64,000 nt of DNA. It comes from JAGOUA01 sp964428975 (lineage in GTDB: Bacteria > Patescibacteriota > Patescibacteriia > 2-12-FULL-60-25). Within the stretch, counting starts at the first letter, position 1. Every line of letters begins with the position of its first letter. The translations under genes were made by a program, and so were the position numbers. Positions 7,330 through 15,962 of the stretch are shown piece after piece. The notes under the pieces are model-generated. The model saw only the letters and a program-made list of their open reading frames with translations. It did not search any database and was not told where the DNA came from. The stretch lies in contig CAYSAI010000004.1 of NCBI GenBank assembly GCA_964428975.1, positions 27,945 to 91,944 of the forward strand. The letters are read 5' to 3'.

Positions 7330-8325
7330 ATGGAAGCAAAACTTATACCCGTAGAACAGGCGCTCGAGGCAGCTCTTCAAGAGGTGTTCGCGCGCCTCAT
7401 GGAGCGTGTGGAAGATGTATTGCAAGAAGATGGAGCAGAAGTGGAACGTGGTGGGGTGTTTGGAGATAGGTTTTGTGATGCAGAGCTCGTCGCCGACAAA
7501 AAGCTTGGTTTGCACCTTGTGATGGAGATTACCGAACAGGCGGATCTTCGAAAGCTGGTGCATACCGTGACGGTCGAAGGTCGTCCGGAACCGTTCCTGC
7601 TCAATGAGCAAGGGGTGCTTGAAGCGTATGTTGATCCGCTCGACAACTCGCAAGGGTTTTATGCGCTGATGGGGATGCATCCCCGTGATCGTGCCGGATC
7701 AGCCCATCGCTTCGCGTCCGTGATCACGCTCGTCGATCGGATGGAAGAAGGCGTACCGCTCTTTGAGCAGGTCGTTGCCGTAGGCGTTCAGCCGCTACAC
7801 CATCCAAAACTCGATCCGATCATCGCGACTCGAGATTCGATGTGGCCGCCCGAACGTCGTCTTAAGCAGCACCCCTCTCCGTTCTTATCGAAGAGGCATG
7901 GAAAGATGGGTCTCAATCGTACCATCCTTTTCGAGGCGTACTATCCGGAGACGCGTCGCGTGATTGAACGAGGGTTCTTCGATGTATCGGGGGCGCTTCG
8001 TAGCTGGGGATGTGCCGCGCTTGAGATGGCGGCCGTCGCGACGGGAGAGGTGGAAGCGTTTATCTCGTGCTCGCAGAAGCATCATGAGGCGGGGCTATTT
8101 CGCGCGGTGCTCGCGGCAGGTGGGGTGGCCTATTCATGGACCGTTCCCACGCCCACCATCGGCCAAGTCTTTCATGGAGGAAGTCATCTCTGTCCGATAC
8201 CTCTCGTTCAAACGCCCTACGCGTTTGATGCAGCATCGCCCATCCTCCTCGCCTCAAGTGAGGCGCTCGCCTCGGAATTGTTCGAACGCCTTGCGCGTGG
8301 GTACAGCCTATCGCTTTCACGATAA
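7330..8325 (+). CDS. Inositol-monophosphatase-superfamily-like protein
   Basis: A 331-aa soluble protein. VDPLDNSQGF (near residue 98) resembles the metal-binding DPxDGTxNF motif of the IMPase/FBPase superfamily, and SWGCAALEMAAVATGEVEAF resembles the second superfamily motif (GSAAL...A.G..D). A conserved acidic Glu lies before them (VMEITEQAD). A likely role is a Mg-dependent sugar or nucleotide phosphatase, but DGT has become DNS, so activity is uncertain. The start at 7330 has AGAAGGAG six bases before it. It converges on murI. Confidence 0.6.
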   Translation: MEAKLIPVEQALEAALQEVFARLMERVEDVLQEDGAEVERGGVFGDRFCDAELVADKKLGLHLVMEITEQADLRKLVHTVTVEGRPEPFLLNEQGVLEAYVDPLDNSQGFYALMGMHPRDRAGSAHRFASVITLVDRMEEGVPLFEQVVAVGVQPLHHPKLDPIIATRDSMWPPERRLKQHPSPFLSKRHGKMGLNRTILFEAYYPETRRVIERGFFDVSGALRSWGCAALEMAAVATGEVEAFISCSQKHHEAGLFRAVLAAGGVAYSWTVPTPTIGQVFHGGSHLCPIPLVQTPYAFDAASPILLASSEALASELFERLARGYSLSLSR

Positions 8326-8327
8326 AG

Positions 8328-8350
8328 AGGACGATGTACGCGTACGTCCT
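8328..8350. terminator. Palindrome between convergent stops
   Basis: AGGACG and CGTCCT flank a TACGCGTA palindrome between the stop codons of the phosphatase-like gene and murI. No T-run in either direction. The sequence resembles the ends of the repeat at 7102-7254, so it may be a remnant of that element rather than a true terminator. Confidence 0.4.
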
Positions 8351-9179
8351 AAAGAAGTTCTTGCCTCGATATGTTATCGGGGTTTTCTATTTCCACTCGT
8401 TCTAGACGTGTTTCTTTTCCAAACCAACGCTTGGCCAGCGTGCGATAAAACGGGGTGATATCTGTCACGAGTAGCAGCCGTTGCCCGTCTTTTGCGAGAG
8501 CATATTCGAGCTCTGGATGTGCGAGCAAGACTCGCTGTATCGCCGCAGGTAAAATCTCATCTTGAGAAAACACGCGCACCGATGTGCCGACCATCTTGCG
8601 TACGAGCTGTTTGAGATGAGGATAGTGCGTACATCCAAGAAGAATCGCGTCTACACGTTTTTTTATGAGCGGTGCAAGATACGAGGCGAGAATTGGATGA
8701 GCAAAACGCACCGCTTGATGCTCAATAAGCGGGACGAGCAGGGGAGCTGCCTTCGAAAAAATCTTCGCACGAGAACACGCTTTCGTGAGAGGATGAAGAA
8801 ACGCTTTCGAATCAACGGTCGCTTGTGTGGCAAGAAGGCCTATACGCAAGAAATCACCTGTTGCGAGCGCTTCGACCGACGGTTCGATCATGCCAAACAG
8901 CTGTACGTGAGGATGTGTTGTACGATAGAACGCTTGCAATACAGGAAGCGCATACGCCGAAGCGGTGTTGCAAGCAAGAATCACGAGCGAGCACTTGCGA
9001 CGAATCAGTTCGTCTACACCCTCTTTCGTGAATTCGAGCACGGTCGCTTGCGAGCGATTTCCATACGGAACGCGCTTCGTATCACCGAGATAGATGTACG
9101 TATACGCAGGAAGACGCTTTGTGAGAGCACGCAGCAAGAGAAGACCACCAAGGCCGCTATCAAAAACGCCGATATGCAT
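8349..9179 (-). CDS. murI: Glutamate racemase
   Basis: Makes D-glutamate for peptidoglycan by a two-cysteine mechanism. The 276-aa protein has the N-terminal DSGLGG, LGDTKRVPYGNRS, the first catalytic Cys in LACNTASAY and the second in LGCTHYPHL. Length is normal. The start at 9179 (MHIGVFDSGLGG) fits the family and lies six bases after a -10 box; no Shine-Dalgarno site. It is divergent from the mraY-ftsW-murG cluster, consistent with cell-wall synthesis. Confidence 0.96.
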   Translation of the reverse strand: MHIGVFDSGLGGLLLLRALTKRLPAYTYIYLGDTKRVPYGNRSQATVLEFTKEGVDELIRRKCSLVILACNTASAYALPVLQAFYRTTHPHVQLFGMIEPSVEALATGDFLRIGLLATQATVDSKAFLHPLTKACSRAKIFSKAAPLLVPLIEHQAVRFAHPILASYLAPLIKKRVDAILLGCTHYPHLKQLVRKMVGTSVRVFSQDEILPAAIQRVLLAHPELEYALAKDGQRLLLVTDITPFYRTLAKRWFGKETRLERVEIENPDNISRQELL

Positions 9180-9185
9180 ACAGAA

Positions 9186-9215
9186 AGAATAGCGTGTGCG
9201 ATGAAGAGGACGCAA
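9186..9215 (-). promoter_or_regulatory. murI promoter, leaderless type
   Basis: On the minus strand TTGCGT (9210-9215), an 18-base spacer and TATTCT (9186-9191), which ends six bases before the murI ATG. Confidence 0.55.
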
Positions 9216-9240
9216 TTTATGGCATACACGCGCTTTGTGT

Positions 9241-9246
9241 TATGAT
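9241..9246 (+). promoter_or_regulatory. -10 box of the cell-wall operon
   Basis: TATGAT ends six bases before the ATG at 9253. No good -35 is visible at 16-18 bases upstream. The position matches the leaderless pattern of this genome. Confidence 0.5.
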
Positions 9247-9252
9247 CGCTGT

Positions 9253-9636
9253 ATGCAGCACGATGTATGGATGATGTCGACTCGGCTGGCTTGGCACAGG
9301 CCTTGGTTTCGCGCCCTTTTCCTGCTGTTGCTCGTGTGCGTCGTGCTTGTCAATGGGGTCTTTCTTATGGGAATTCTGCCCGTAGTACGCGAAACAAAAA
9401 CGGTCATCTTACATATGAACGTGTATACAGGGATTGACGATATTCGTCCGTGGACGTGGGTGTTTTTGTGGCCAGCGCTCTGGACGGGATCGGTGCTTGT
9501 GGGAGTTGGGGCTGCCTTTACCCTCTTCCAACGTGATATGATGCTTGCGTACGGCGTACTTCTTTGGCTTGTGGCGTGGTCGTTCCCTTGGGTGATCGGA
9601 TTTTTCTACCTCCTCACACTTAATCTTTCTTCGTAG
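9253..9636 (+). CDS. Small membrane protein ahead of mraY
   Basis: A 127-aa protein with three or four hydrophobic helices (about residues 20-46, 65-85, 88-122). The start at 9253 lies six bases after TATGAT; the frame is open a little upstream but that would precede the promoter. Its stop is six bases before the mraY start, so it is the first gene of the mraY-ftsW-murG unit. It could be a divisome or lipid-II-related helper by position only. No family recognised. Confidence 0.6.
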   Translation: MQHDVWMMSTRLAWHRPWFRALFLLLLVCVVLVNGVFLMGILPVVRETKTVILHMNVYTGIDDIRPWTWVFLWPALWTGSVLVGVGAAFTLFQRDMMLAYGVLLWLVAWSFPWVIGFFYLLTLNLSS

Positions 9637-9642
9637 CTCCTT

Positions 9643-10686
9643 ATGTCTTCCTCTGTTGCACAGCCACTCGCGATTATGGCGATTGCCGCCATACTCTCGT
9701 GTATTCTCATGCCTGCGCTTATTCGATGGCTGATCGCGAACAAAATGGGAAAAACCATTCGTGATGCCGCATCTGCGCCTGTCATGGCGGGCTTTCATCA
9801 GGCGAAAGCGGGCACGCCTACCATGGGAGGGATCGTGATTTGGGGCGTGGTCGTTCTGCTGGCTTGTGGGCTTTGGCTCGGATGTGCGCTCTTTCCTTCG
9901 TCTGGTTTGTGTGAACTGTCGTTTTTATCACGCGCGCAAACATGGCTTCCTCTGGGGCTGCTTGTAGGCGCGGCGCTCATCGGTTTAGTGGACGATTATT
10001 GGAATATCCGTCGATGGGGACCGAATGGGGGAGGTCTTCGTGCACGTCACAGGCTTCTTTCGTATCTGTGTATCGCAGCGATTGGAGCATGGTGGTTTTA
10101 TACGAAGCTTGGATGGCAACATTTGCACGTGCCGTTCATGGGAACGTTTGAGATAGGTTGGCTCTACGTGCCATTTTTCTTGCTCACGATGGTGGCGACG
10201 TCGCATTCCGTGAATCTCACGGATGGTCTCGATGGCCTCGCTGGCGGCCCGCTTCTCGCTTCGTTTGGCGTGTTTGCGATCATCGCGTTTTCTCAAGGGA
10301 GGACGGATCTCGCGACACTCTGCGCGGCGATCGTGGGAGCGCTCATTGGATTCTTGTGGTTTAACATTCATCCGGCAAAAGTGTTCATGGGAGATACAGG
10401 AGCCATGTCGCTCGGTACGCTCCTCGCGGTTGTCGCGCTTATGACGAATCAGCCGTTTACGCTCTTGATTATTGGTTTACCATTTGTCATCGAAAGTCTT
10501 TCCGTGATTATTCAAGTCGCGAGTAAAAAACTGCGTAACGGCAAACGTGTGTTTTTAAGCGCGCCGATTCACCATCACTTTCAAGCCGTTGGATGGACAG
10601 AGCCGCAGATCGTGATGCGCGCGTGGCTTCTGTCGTTCGTGGTGGCGGGCATTGGTGGGGTGATCGCCCTTATTGATCGGGTGTAG
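9643..10686 (+). CDS. mraY: Phospho-N-acetylmuramoyl-pentapeptide transferase
   Basis: Transfers phospho-MurNAc-pentapeptide to undecaprenyl phosphate, forming lipid I at the membrane. The 347-aa protein has about ten helices, the early K..GTPTMGG block, the loop aspartates in GLVDDYWN and NLTDGLDGLAGG, and the C-terminal PIHHHFQAVGW signature specific to MraY. Length is typical. Two bases separate it from ftsW; with murG it forms the core of a reduced dcw cluster. murC/D/E/F and ftsZ are not in this stretch. Confidence 0.97.
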   Translation: MSSSVAQPLAIMAIAAILSCILMPALIRWLIANKMGKTIRDAASAPVMAGFHQAKAGTPTMGGIVIWGVVVLLACGLWLGCALFPSSGLCELSFLSRAQTWLPLGLLVGAALIGLVDDYWNIRRWGPNGGGLRARHRLLSYLCIAAIGAWWFYTKLGWQHLHVPFMGTFEIGWLYVPFFLLTMVATSHSVNLTDGLDGLAGGPLLASFGVFAIIAFSQGRTDLATLCAAIVGALIGFLWFNIHPAKVFMGDTGAMSLGTLLAVVALMTNQPFTLLIIGLPFVIESLSVIIQVASKKLRNGKRVFLSAPIHHHFQAVGWTEPQIVMRAWLLSFVVAGIGGVIALIDRV

Positions 10687-10688
10687 CC

Positions 10689-11804
10689 ATGGTGTTCTCG
10701 CGATTTCGTTCTCTTGATACACACGTCCTTGGTTTTGTGGGCGTGCTGTTGACGTTCGGTCTCGTCATGCTTCTTTCAGCGACATCTGCCGTATCGGTGC
10801 AGCATGGCGGCGACACGTTCTTCTTCGTGAAACGTCAGTTGTTGAACGGAGTGCTTCCTGGGATGGCGTTATTTCTCGTATTCGGTCTTGTGGATTATCG
10901 CGAGTGGAAGCGTTTTGCCTTTGCGGCGTTTTGCCTTTCACTTCTTGCGCTTGCGCTCGTGTATGTTCCAGGAATTGGTCAGTTGCGCGGTGGTTCAAGA
11001 AGCTGGATCGCGCTTGGACCTATCGGATTTCAACCATCAGAGCTCGTGAAACTCACCTTCCTTCTCTATCTCTCTGCATGGCTTGCAGCGCGTAAAGGAG
11101 CGGAAGCGCACGCGTTTCAAGAAGGGCTTATTCCCTTTTTTGGAGCGATTGCGGGCGTGATGCTTCTTCTTATATTTCAACCAGATACGGGCTCCATGGC
11201 CGTGATTGTGGGTATGGCGCTCGCGCTCTATTTTGTGTCAGGCGCACCTCTTTCGTTGTTTGCTCTGCTGTGCGCGCTTGGGGCAGGGGTGATTGCGTTT
11301 CTTATCCGCGCATCTCCCTATCGCGCGGCGCGTTTCACGACGTTTCTCTATCCTGAACTCGATCCGATGGGGAAGGGCTATCACATCAACCAAGCGCTTC
11401 TTGCGATCGGTTCTGGCGGATGGTTTGGTGTGGGGTATGGCGAATCAAGACAAAAATTTCTCTATCTTCCGGAAGTAGAGTCTGATTCCATTATTGCCGT
11501 CGTGGGAGAGGAAATCGGACTCATCGGTATTGCGCTGTTCATGGCGTTTTACGGCGCTCTCGTGTGGCGTGCGATCAGCATTGCGCGTGAAGCGCGTGAT
11601 CCGTTTGGGATGTATCTCGCCGTGGGTATCGCGAGTATTCTCATGATCCAGCTCGTCTTGAACGTTGGTTCGATGACAGGACTCGTACCCATGACGGGCG
11701 TTACGCTTCCGTTTCTCTCGCACGGAGGATCAGCTATGACGATCCTCCTTGGGCTCATGGGGTTGCTCGCCGGCATTCCGCGTGCGAATCTGCGTCGTGT
11801 ATGA
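10689..11804 (+). CDS. ftsW: SEDS-family peptidoglycan glycosyltransferase (FtsW/RodA)
   Basis: Polymerises lipid II at the septum (FtsW) or side wall (RodA). The 371-aa protein has about ten helices, with KRQLLNGVLPG, GGSRSWIALGPIGFQPSELVKL and, near the C-terminus, GLVPMTGVTLPFLSHGGSAM, all standard SEDS motifs. Its position between mraY and murG favours FtsW, although the sequence alone does not separate it from RodA. It overlaps murG by four bases (ATGA). No cognate class B penicillin-binding protein is in the window. Confidence 0.93.
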   Translation: MVFSRFRSLDTHVLGFVGVLLTFGLVMLLSATSAVSVQHGGDTFFFVKRQLLNGVLPGMALFLVFGLVDYREWKRFAFAAFCLSLLALALVYVPGIGQLRGGSRSWIALGPIGFQPSELVKLTFLLYLSAWLAARKGAEAHAFQEGLIPFFGAIAGVMLLLIFQPDTGSMAVIVGMALALYFVSGAPLSLFALLCALGAGVIAFLIRASPYRAARFTTFLYPELDPMGKGYHINQALLAIGSGGWFGVGYGESRQKFLYLPEVESDSIIAVVGEEIGLIGIALFMAFYGALVWRAISIAREARDPFGMYLAVGIASILMIQLVLNVGSMTGLVPMTGVTLPFLSHGGSAMTILLGLMGLLAGIPRANLRRV

Positions 11805-12931
11805 CGATCGCTTTCGTAGGAGGAGGAACGCTCGGGCCCGTAACGCCGCTTCTCGCGGTGTATGCGCAGTTGCGTGCGCATCAGAGTGATGTGGACACGG
11901 CATGGGTGTGGTTTGGTACGGAACAGGGTCCAGAGCGCGCGATTCTCGAACGGTATCCGATGGAATATGTGTCTATTCCGGTCGCGAAATGGGGGCGTTT
12001 TTCTTCCTCATGGAAGAATGTTCTGTTTCCCTTGCAATACGGAAAGGCGCTCTATGCTGCGTATCGCGCGCTCACACGTTTGAAGCCAGATGTGATCGTG
12101 AATGCAGGAGGTTTCACCGCCGTTCCCGTGATTCGCGTTGCTTCGCATCTTGGTATTCCGTGCGTTACGCATCAGTTGGATTATTTACCGAGCCTCACGA
12201 ATCGTTTTGTGGCAGATCGTTGTGTACGCGTGACCACCTCGTTTTCGTATACAAAACCTCCTTTTGGCGCGTCTGTGAAAACGGAATGTATTCCAACCCC
12301 GACGCGCGTGTCGCTTGAACGTCTTCCTGCACGCGCGCAAGCGCTGCGTGAGCTCGGTTTTTCTATCGAGCATCCGACGATTCTTGTGTTTGGAGGAGGT
12401 ACGGGCGCGATGGCGTTGAATGGTATTCTCGAGCGTTCATGGAAGAAGTGGGTCGCTCGTGGTTGGCAGGTTATCCATCTTACGGGTGTGGGAAAGCAGG
12501 GTAGGCACATTGAGCATCCGCAGGTCGTTCAACGAGAGTTTTGCGCGCCAGAAGACATGCCTCGCTTGTATGCTGCGGCAGACGTGGTTGTGTCACGTGC
12601 GGGCATGGGCACGCTTTCGGAAGCGTCAGCATTACGAAAACCCCTCGTGCTTCTTCCTATCGTGCATCCGCATCAAGCGCAAAACGCTCGAGCGGTTGCC
12701 GCGGCAGAAGCGGGGCTTGTGCTCGACGAAACATCGCCAGACATTGACATTCTGGTCGAAAAAGCTATACTGAAGTACCTTCACGACCCCGCATTTTCGA
12801 GACTTTCCGTGGATCGATTGGCGCGTCTTGTGCCGACAGATCAAGGGGAAGCGCTCGCAGGTGTGGTAGAGGGTGTGCTCGCAACAACGAAAGAGGAGGA
12901 GGGAGAACATGAATATTCGACTCGTCGATAA
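11801..12931 (+). CDS. murG: UDP-GlcNAc transferase (lipid II synthesis)
   Basis: GT28 enzyme adding GlcNAc to lipid I on the inner face of the membrane. The 376-aa protein has the N-terminal glycine loop (GGGTLGPVTPLLA; the usual motif is GGTGGHxxPALA, so the His is replaced by Val), a second glycine loop in VFGGGTGAMALN, and the UDP-GlcNAc-binding segment VSRAGMGTLSEASALRKPLVLLP with PHQAQNA. The start overlaps ftsW, implying coupling. Its end overlaps the next small gene by 23 bases. Confidence 0.95.
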   Translation: MTIAFVGGGTLGPVTPLLAVYAQLRAHQSDVDTAWVWFGTEQGPERAILERYPMEYVSIPVAKWGRFSSSWKNVLFPLQYGKALYAAYRALTRLKPDVIVNAGGFTAVPVIRVASHLGIPCVTHQLDYLPSLTNRFVADRCVRVTTSFSYTKPPFGASVKTECIPTPTRVSLERLPARAQALRELGFSIEHPTILVFGGGTGAMALNGILERSWKKWVARGWQVIHLTGVGKQGRHIEHPQVVQREFCAPEDMPRLYAAADVVVSRAGMGTLSEASALRKPLVLLPIVHPHQAQNARAVAAAEAGLVLDETSPDIDILVEKAILKYLHDPAFSRLSVDRLARLVPTDQGEALAGVVEGVLATTKEEEGEHEYSTRR

Positions 12932-13163
12932 AGAGTGGAAGTATTTCGATAGCAAGGGCGTGTGTATAGGAAACGAAGTCACGTTTCGAGCGAAGGCGCT
13001 TGCGGCGTACCATCGCCTGCAAGATTTACATCGTGAACTTCAAGGACTTGGCCTCGATTGGCAGGTATTGCAAGAGCTGGATAGGCTCGAGACGCATCTC
13101 AGGCGAGAACTCATTCGTGATGCGAAGTGGCTCGAGCCTCAAGCGGGTGAAGAGCAACGATGA
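12909..13163 (+). CDS. Small unknown protein behind murG
   Basis: An 84-aa charged protein starting inside the end of murG. A very purine-rich GGAGGAGGGAG precedes the ATG at 12909. The middle is a probable helix pair or short coiled coil (RLQDLHRELQGLG...LQELDRLETHLRREL). No membrane segment. It overlaps the next gene start by four bases if that gene begins at 13160. No family recognised. Confidence 0.6.
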   Translation: MNIRLVDKEWKYFDSKGVCIGNEVTFRAKALAAYHRLQDLHRELQGLGLDWQVLQELDRLETHLRRELIRDAKWLEPQAGEEQR

Positions 13164-13189
13164 GCGCACCCTATAAAAAGGAGGCGATC

Positions 13190-13837
13190 ATGAAGACGCC
13201 GCCGCTCTATGGTTTGAACTATTGGACGGAATGCCTCGCTCACGTCATGGATGGTCTCGTGCAAGGACACGGGATACCCTTTCCTGAAGAAGCGTTGCTC
13301 TTACGAGACGCGATGACGCGTTTTCGCGAACGTTCCGCTCATGGCGTGGTGAGGGCAGATGGAACGCCTTGGCTCGAGCCGTCCATTCCTCATGGGCCGT
13401 TCGCGCGCTTCTCGCGTGTGGCTATCAAACACGGGAAACACATACAGGCGGCGCTCCATCCAGCCTACCAGATAAGAAAATGGCTTCCTTTCCGCGATGT
13501 TCGTGCCGCGCGCGCCTGCGCTCGAGAAATCGTGTGGCGCCTCGTGCAAGCGTTTGGAAAGGCTCGGCGAAATGTACGTCTCTCGTCGACGCCCATGCTG
13601 ACGCAGGAACAAAAAGCGCTTCTTGCGCGCTGCATGTGGGAGGGGGTGTTCGAACCATTCTTCTTCCATCTCAAGCGCGCGACCATCGAAATTGACGCGA
13701 TTCTGCTCGCGAAGCTCCTTCACGGAAGCTCGCTCTCTCATATTGTGGGAGACGATGCCCCGACGGACCATCACCGCGCGTACGTCGCCGCGATGTCGAA
13801 GAAATCCGATCTGCGACATGCGATCGGTCAAGCGTGA
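13190..13837 (+). CDS. Unknown soluble protein, last gene of the cell-wall unit
   Basis: A 215-aa basic protein. I prefer ATG at 13190 because AAAGGAGG lies five bases upstream. ATG at 13160 would give an ATGA overlap with the previous stop and ten more residues; either could be right. The protein is rich in Arg, Ala and His, with a C-terminal half of probable helices and an HDD-like acidic stretch (VGDDAPTDHHRAY). No signal peptide, membrane helix or known domain. A strong terminator follows and ends this transcription unit. Confidence 0.6.
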   Translation: MKTPPLYGLNYWTECLAHVMDGLVQGHGIPFPEEALLLRDAMTRFRERSAHGVVRADGTPWLEPSIPHGPFARFSRVAIKHGKHIQAALHPAYQIRKWLPFRDVRAARACAREIVWRLVQAFGKARRNVRLSSTPMLTQEQKALLARCMWEGVFEPFFFHLKRATIEIDAILLAKLLHGSSLSHIVGDDAPTDHHRAYVAAMSKKSDLRHAIGQA

Positions 13838-13842
13838 GCTGG

Positions 13843-13881
13843 CCCCTGCATCATTCATACGATGCGGGGGTGATTTTTTTT
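13843..13881 (+). terminator. Terminator of the mraY-ftsW-murG unit
   Basis: CCCCTGCATC and GATGCGGGGG pair around an eight-base loop and are followed by TGATTTTTTTT. Confidence 0.85.
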
Positions 13882-13902
13882 AGGACTCAGTAATGAGAGA
13901 TC

Positions 13903-13950
13903 AAAGAAAACGCCCCGACGTGTCCGTTTTTGGCGGATGTACGTCGGGGC
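13903..13950 (-). terminator. Terminator of the 568-aa secreted protein gene
   Basis: On the minus strand a perfect ten-base stem GCCCCGACGT/ACGTCGGGGC with a 19-base loop is followed by GTTTTCTTTG. It lies back to back with the plus-strand terminator at 13843-13881. Confidence 0.8.
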
Positions 13951-13954
13951 AGGG

Positions 13955-15661
13955 TCAGGCGGAATCTTTGGAGGGGTCCTCCATGATCGTCTTGATTAAC
14001 AAACTATCAATATTTTGCAGATCACGGAGACCAGTGGCTGTTTGGATCACCTCCTGCAACTTTCGGATCACCTCCTGCAACTTTCGAGCGCGCGTATCTA
14101 CAGTCTCAAACTTCTGACGAGAGGCCATCTCTTCCGTTTGACTCGTTCGCAAACGAGCGAGCATGAAGGAGAAGATCGATTGGCCTTCTTCGGGACCAAA
14201 TCCCTTCGCTTCATCCCACGTGGGCACGTAGCCCGCAAGCTCCGGCTCATGAAGCGCGTGCAGGAAGATGTCTTGAAACGCGTACGTCTGTTCTTGGGCT
14301 TGCATGAGCAGACTTTCGACCAGCTCACGAACGCTTTGGAAAAAATGTACCGCATTTTTCTGCGCGCTGATCTGTTCGCCGATATTCGCTAGTCGGAGAG
14401 ACAGGAGCGATGGGTGCTCTTCGAGAAGGTGCTTTGGAACGCGCAGATGCACGAACCGTACCCACGCGAGCAGCTCTTGCTCGAAACGATGAAGGAACAG
14501 GTGAGTATCGCGCGTTCGTGTGACACGACGAAACCAGAGAGCCGCGAGCAGGCTTCCGATCAGCGCCACGCAGGAGCCCAAAGCGATTTCCTTCGCGAGT
14601 ACACGCCAATGAGCGCGTGAGTGCGAAAGAATCGCGTTTTCGATCTCTGCTGACGCAAGACGCGCCGCAAGAGCTTCATTTCGTTGTTCAAGACGAGCGA
14701 TGGAAGCTTCTGCGCGTTCTAACACGGCAAGGTTCGCGAACCGTTCGCTGATCGATCCCATCATGAGCGCACCCCACTCGGCGCCGCTTATATCTCCTTC
14801 AGCGATCGTCGTATGCAGGAGATGAGCCATGCGTCGAAGTAATAAGCGCTTCGCTTCTGCGCTCGTTGGCACAGGAAGAGAGGCGAAGCGGGAAAACTCT
14901 TGGCAAAGGATTGCTCCAGGGCGCGGATGCTCGTGTTCCGTATAGAGACGAGGCACAGAAGCGCGAAACCCCTGTTGCGCACGCGTCTTGAGAAAGACAC
15001 GAAAGTCGTACCCAGGCGCTCCTTGCCAGCTCTCGATGTTGATCGCACCTCGTACCACGAACGATTCATGCAAGAAGCTGTTCGTAAACGAGGCGGTTGC
15101 CACGAGACTGCGGTTTCTCGACACGCGCGCAGGAAGCGTTCCGTTTTCACAGAGGCCGTTCGCTGGGGTGAGGCATCGGCGCAGACCATCTGCATCTCGT
15201 ACGATGCAGCAGGATCGCCGTTCCTCAATGGAGAGGAAACGTGCATCGGTCGTTCGCACGATGGTGCGTAGCCGTTCGACGAGCGCTGCTTGCGTAGAAG
15301 TATCTGCATCTCGTAGCAGGGTGTGCACAAGTCCATCAAGCGATGTGGCGTGCTCTGACCCTGTACGTTCCGTTTGCAAACGAGGAAACGTGTAGGCGCG
15401 CGTGTCGGCTTGGATCGCCGTCGTTGCTTGTGCGTTCGACACGTCTTCCGCGATAAGCTCACCAAGCCGTCGAAGAGGGAAACGTCGATTGACAGGAACC
15501 TCGAGTACAAGAGGCAGACGCCAATGCCCGCAAGCTTGTTCCTCTGAGACGAGCGTGACGGGAGGAAGGGCGCGCGTTTGCGCCCAAAGGCTTTCCCGCG
15601 GAAAGCAGATCGCGAAGAGGGTTCCAATGAGACACAGAAAGCGCATCCATGAGCGGTACAT
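13955..15661 (-). CDS. Signal-peptide protein with central membrane helix and coiled coils, unknown
   Basis: A 568-aa protein. Start at 15661 with GAAAGGAGG six bases upstream. Residues 1-28 form a signal peptide (MRFLCLIGTLFAICFP...SLWAQ). The extracytoplasmic part (about 30-360) has several Cys, including a CC pair, and ends in a coiled coil (LERAEASIARLEQRNEALAAR). One membrane helix follows (IALGSCVALIGSLLAALWF) and then a ~190-residue cytoplasmic tail with RKLQEVIRKLQEVI. The architecture suggests an envelope-spanning sensor or scaffold, but I recognise no enzymatic domain. The C-terminal KLQEVIR duplication comes from a 21-base tandem repeat in the DNA. Confidence 0.75.
   Translation of the reverse strand: MYRSWMRFLCLIGTLFAICFPRESLWAQTRALPPVTLVSEEQACGHWRLPLVLEVPVNRRFPLRRLGELIAEDVSNAQATTAIQADTRAYTFPRLQTERTGSEHATSLDGLVHTLLRDADTSTQAALVERLRTIVRTTDARFLSIEERRSCCIVRDADGLRRCLTPANGLCENGTLPARVSRNRSLVATASFTNSFLHESFVVRGAINIESWQGAPGYDFRVFLKTRAQQGFRASVPRLYTEHEHPRPGAILCQEFSRFASLPVPTSAEAKRLLLRRMAHLLHTTIAEGDISGAEWGALMMGSISERFANLAVLERAEASIARLEQRNEALAARLASAEIENAILSHSRAHWRVLAKEIALGSCVALIGSLLAALWFRRVTRTRDTHLFLHRFEQELLAWVRFVHLRVPKHLLEEHPSLLSLRLANIGEQISAQKNAVHFFQSVRELVESLLMQAQEQTYAFQDIFLHALHEPELAGYVPTWDEAKGFGPEEGQSIFSFMLARLRTSQTEEMASRQKFETVDTRARKLQEVIRKLQEVIQTATGLRDLQNIDSLLIKTIMEDPSKDSA
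14040..14085. repeat. 21-base perfect tandem duplication inside a coding gene
   Basis: GGATCACCTCCTGCAACTTTC occurs twice in tandem, encoding two copies of a seven-residue KLQEVIR-like heptad in the coiled-coil tail of the 568-aa protein. In frame, so it adds exactly one heptad. Confidence 0.85.
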
Positions 15662-15754
15662 GACGACCTCCTTTCTTGGGGTGAGAAGGTACGGCAACAC
15701 TATCCCAACGTGTTTTCGTCGTTTCGTCAAGGTGGGCAGCTTGAATTCAACTCA

Positions 15755-15780
15755 TACAGAAAACCACCCGTTTGGGTGGC
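15755..15780 (-). terminator. tRNA-Lys terminator
   Basis: On the minus strand GCCACCC-AAAC-GGGTGG is followed by TTTTCTG, just downstream of the tRNA. Confidence 0.75.
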
Positions 15781-15788
15781 TTTATCGA

Positions 15789-15864
<76 letters not shown>

Positions 15865-15933
15865 GAAGTGTGTGTTTGCACGGAGTTCCGAAGAACAGGG
15901 CAATGCTAGCAAAAAGAACGTTCTCCATCAAGA

Positions 15934-15962
15934 GAAGAAAACATCCCGAAGGACAGCGGGAT
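15934..15962 (-). terminator. Terminator of the 106-aa unknown gene
   Basis: On the minus strand ATCCCG and CGGGAT pair around an eight-base loop directly after the stop codon and are followed by GTTTTCTTCTC. Confidence 0.7.

Noticed and set aside
7096..7680. Minus-strand open frame of 194 codons over the repeat and the start of the phosphatase-like gene
   Set aside because: Its 3' third is the palindromic repeat and the rest is antisense to a gene with a good ribosome site.
14040..14085. Considered as a start of a CRISPR or VNTR array
   Set aside because: Only two direct copies with no spacer and within a coding frame; simple in-frame duplication.
14788..15627. Second long minus-strand frame inside the 568-aa gene
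   Set aside because: A frame-shifted shadow of the signal-peptide protein; no ribosome site and an implausible Arg/Ser-rich product.
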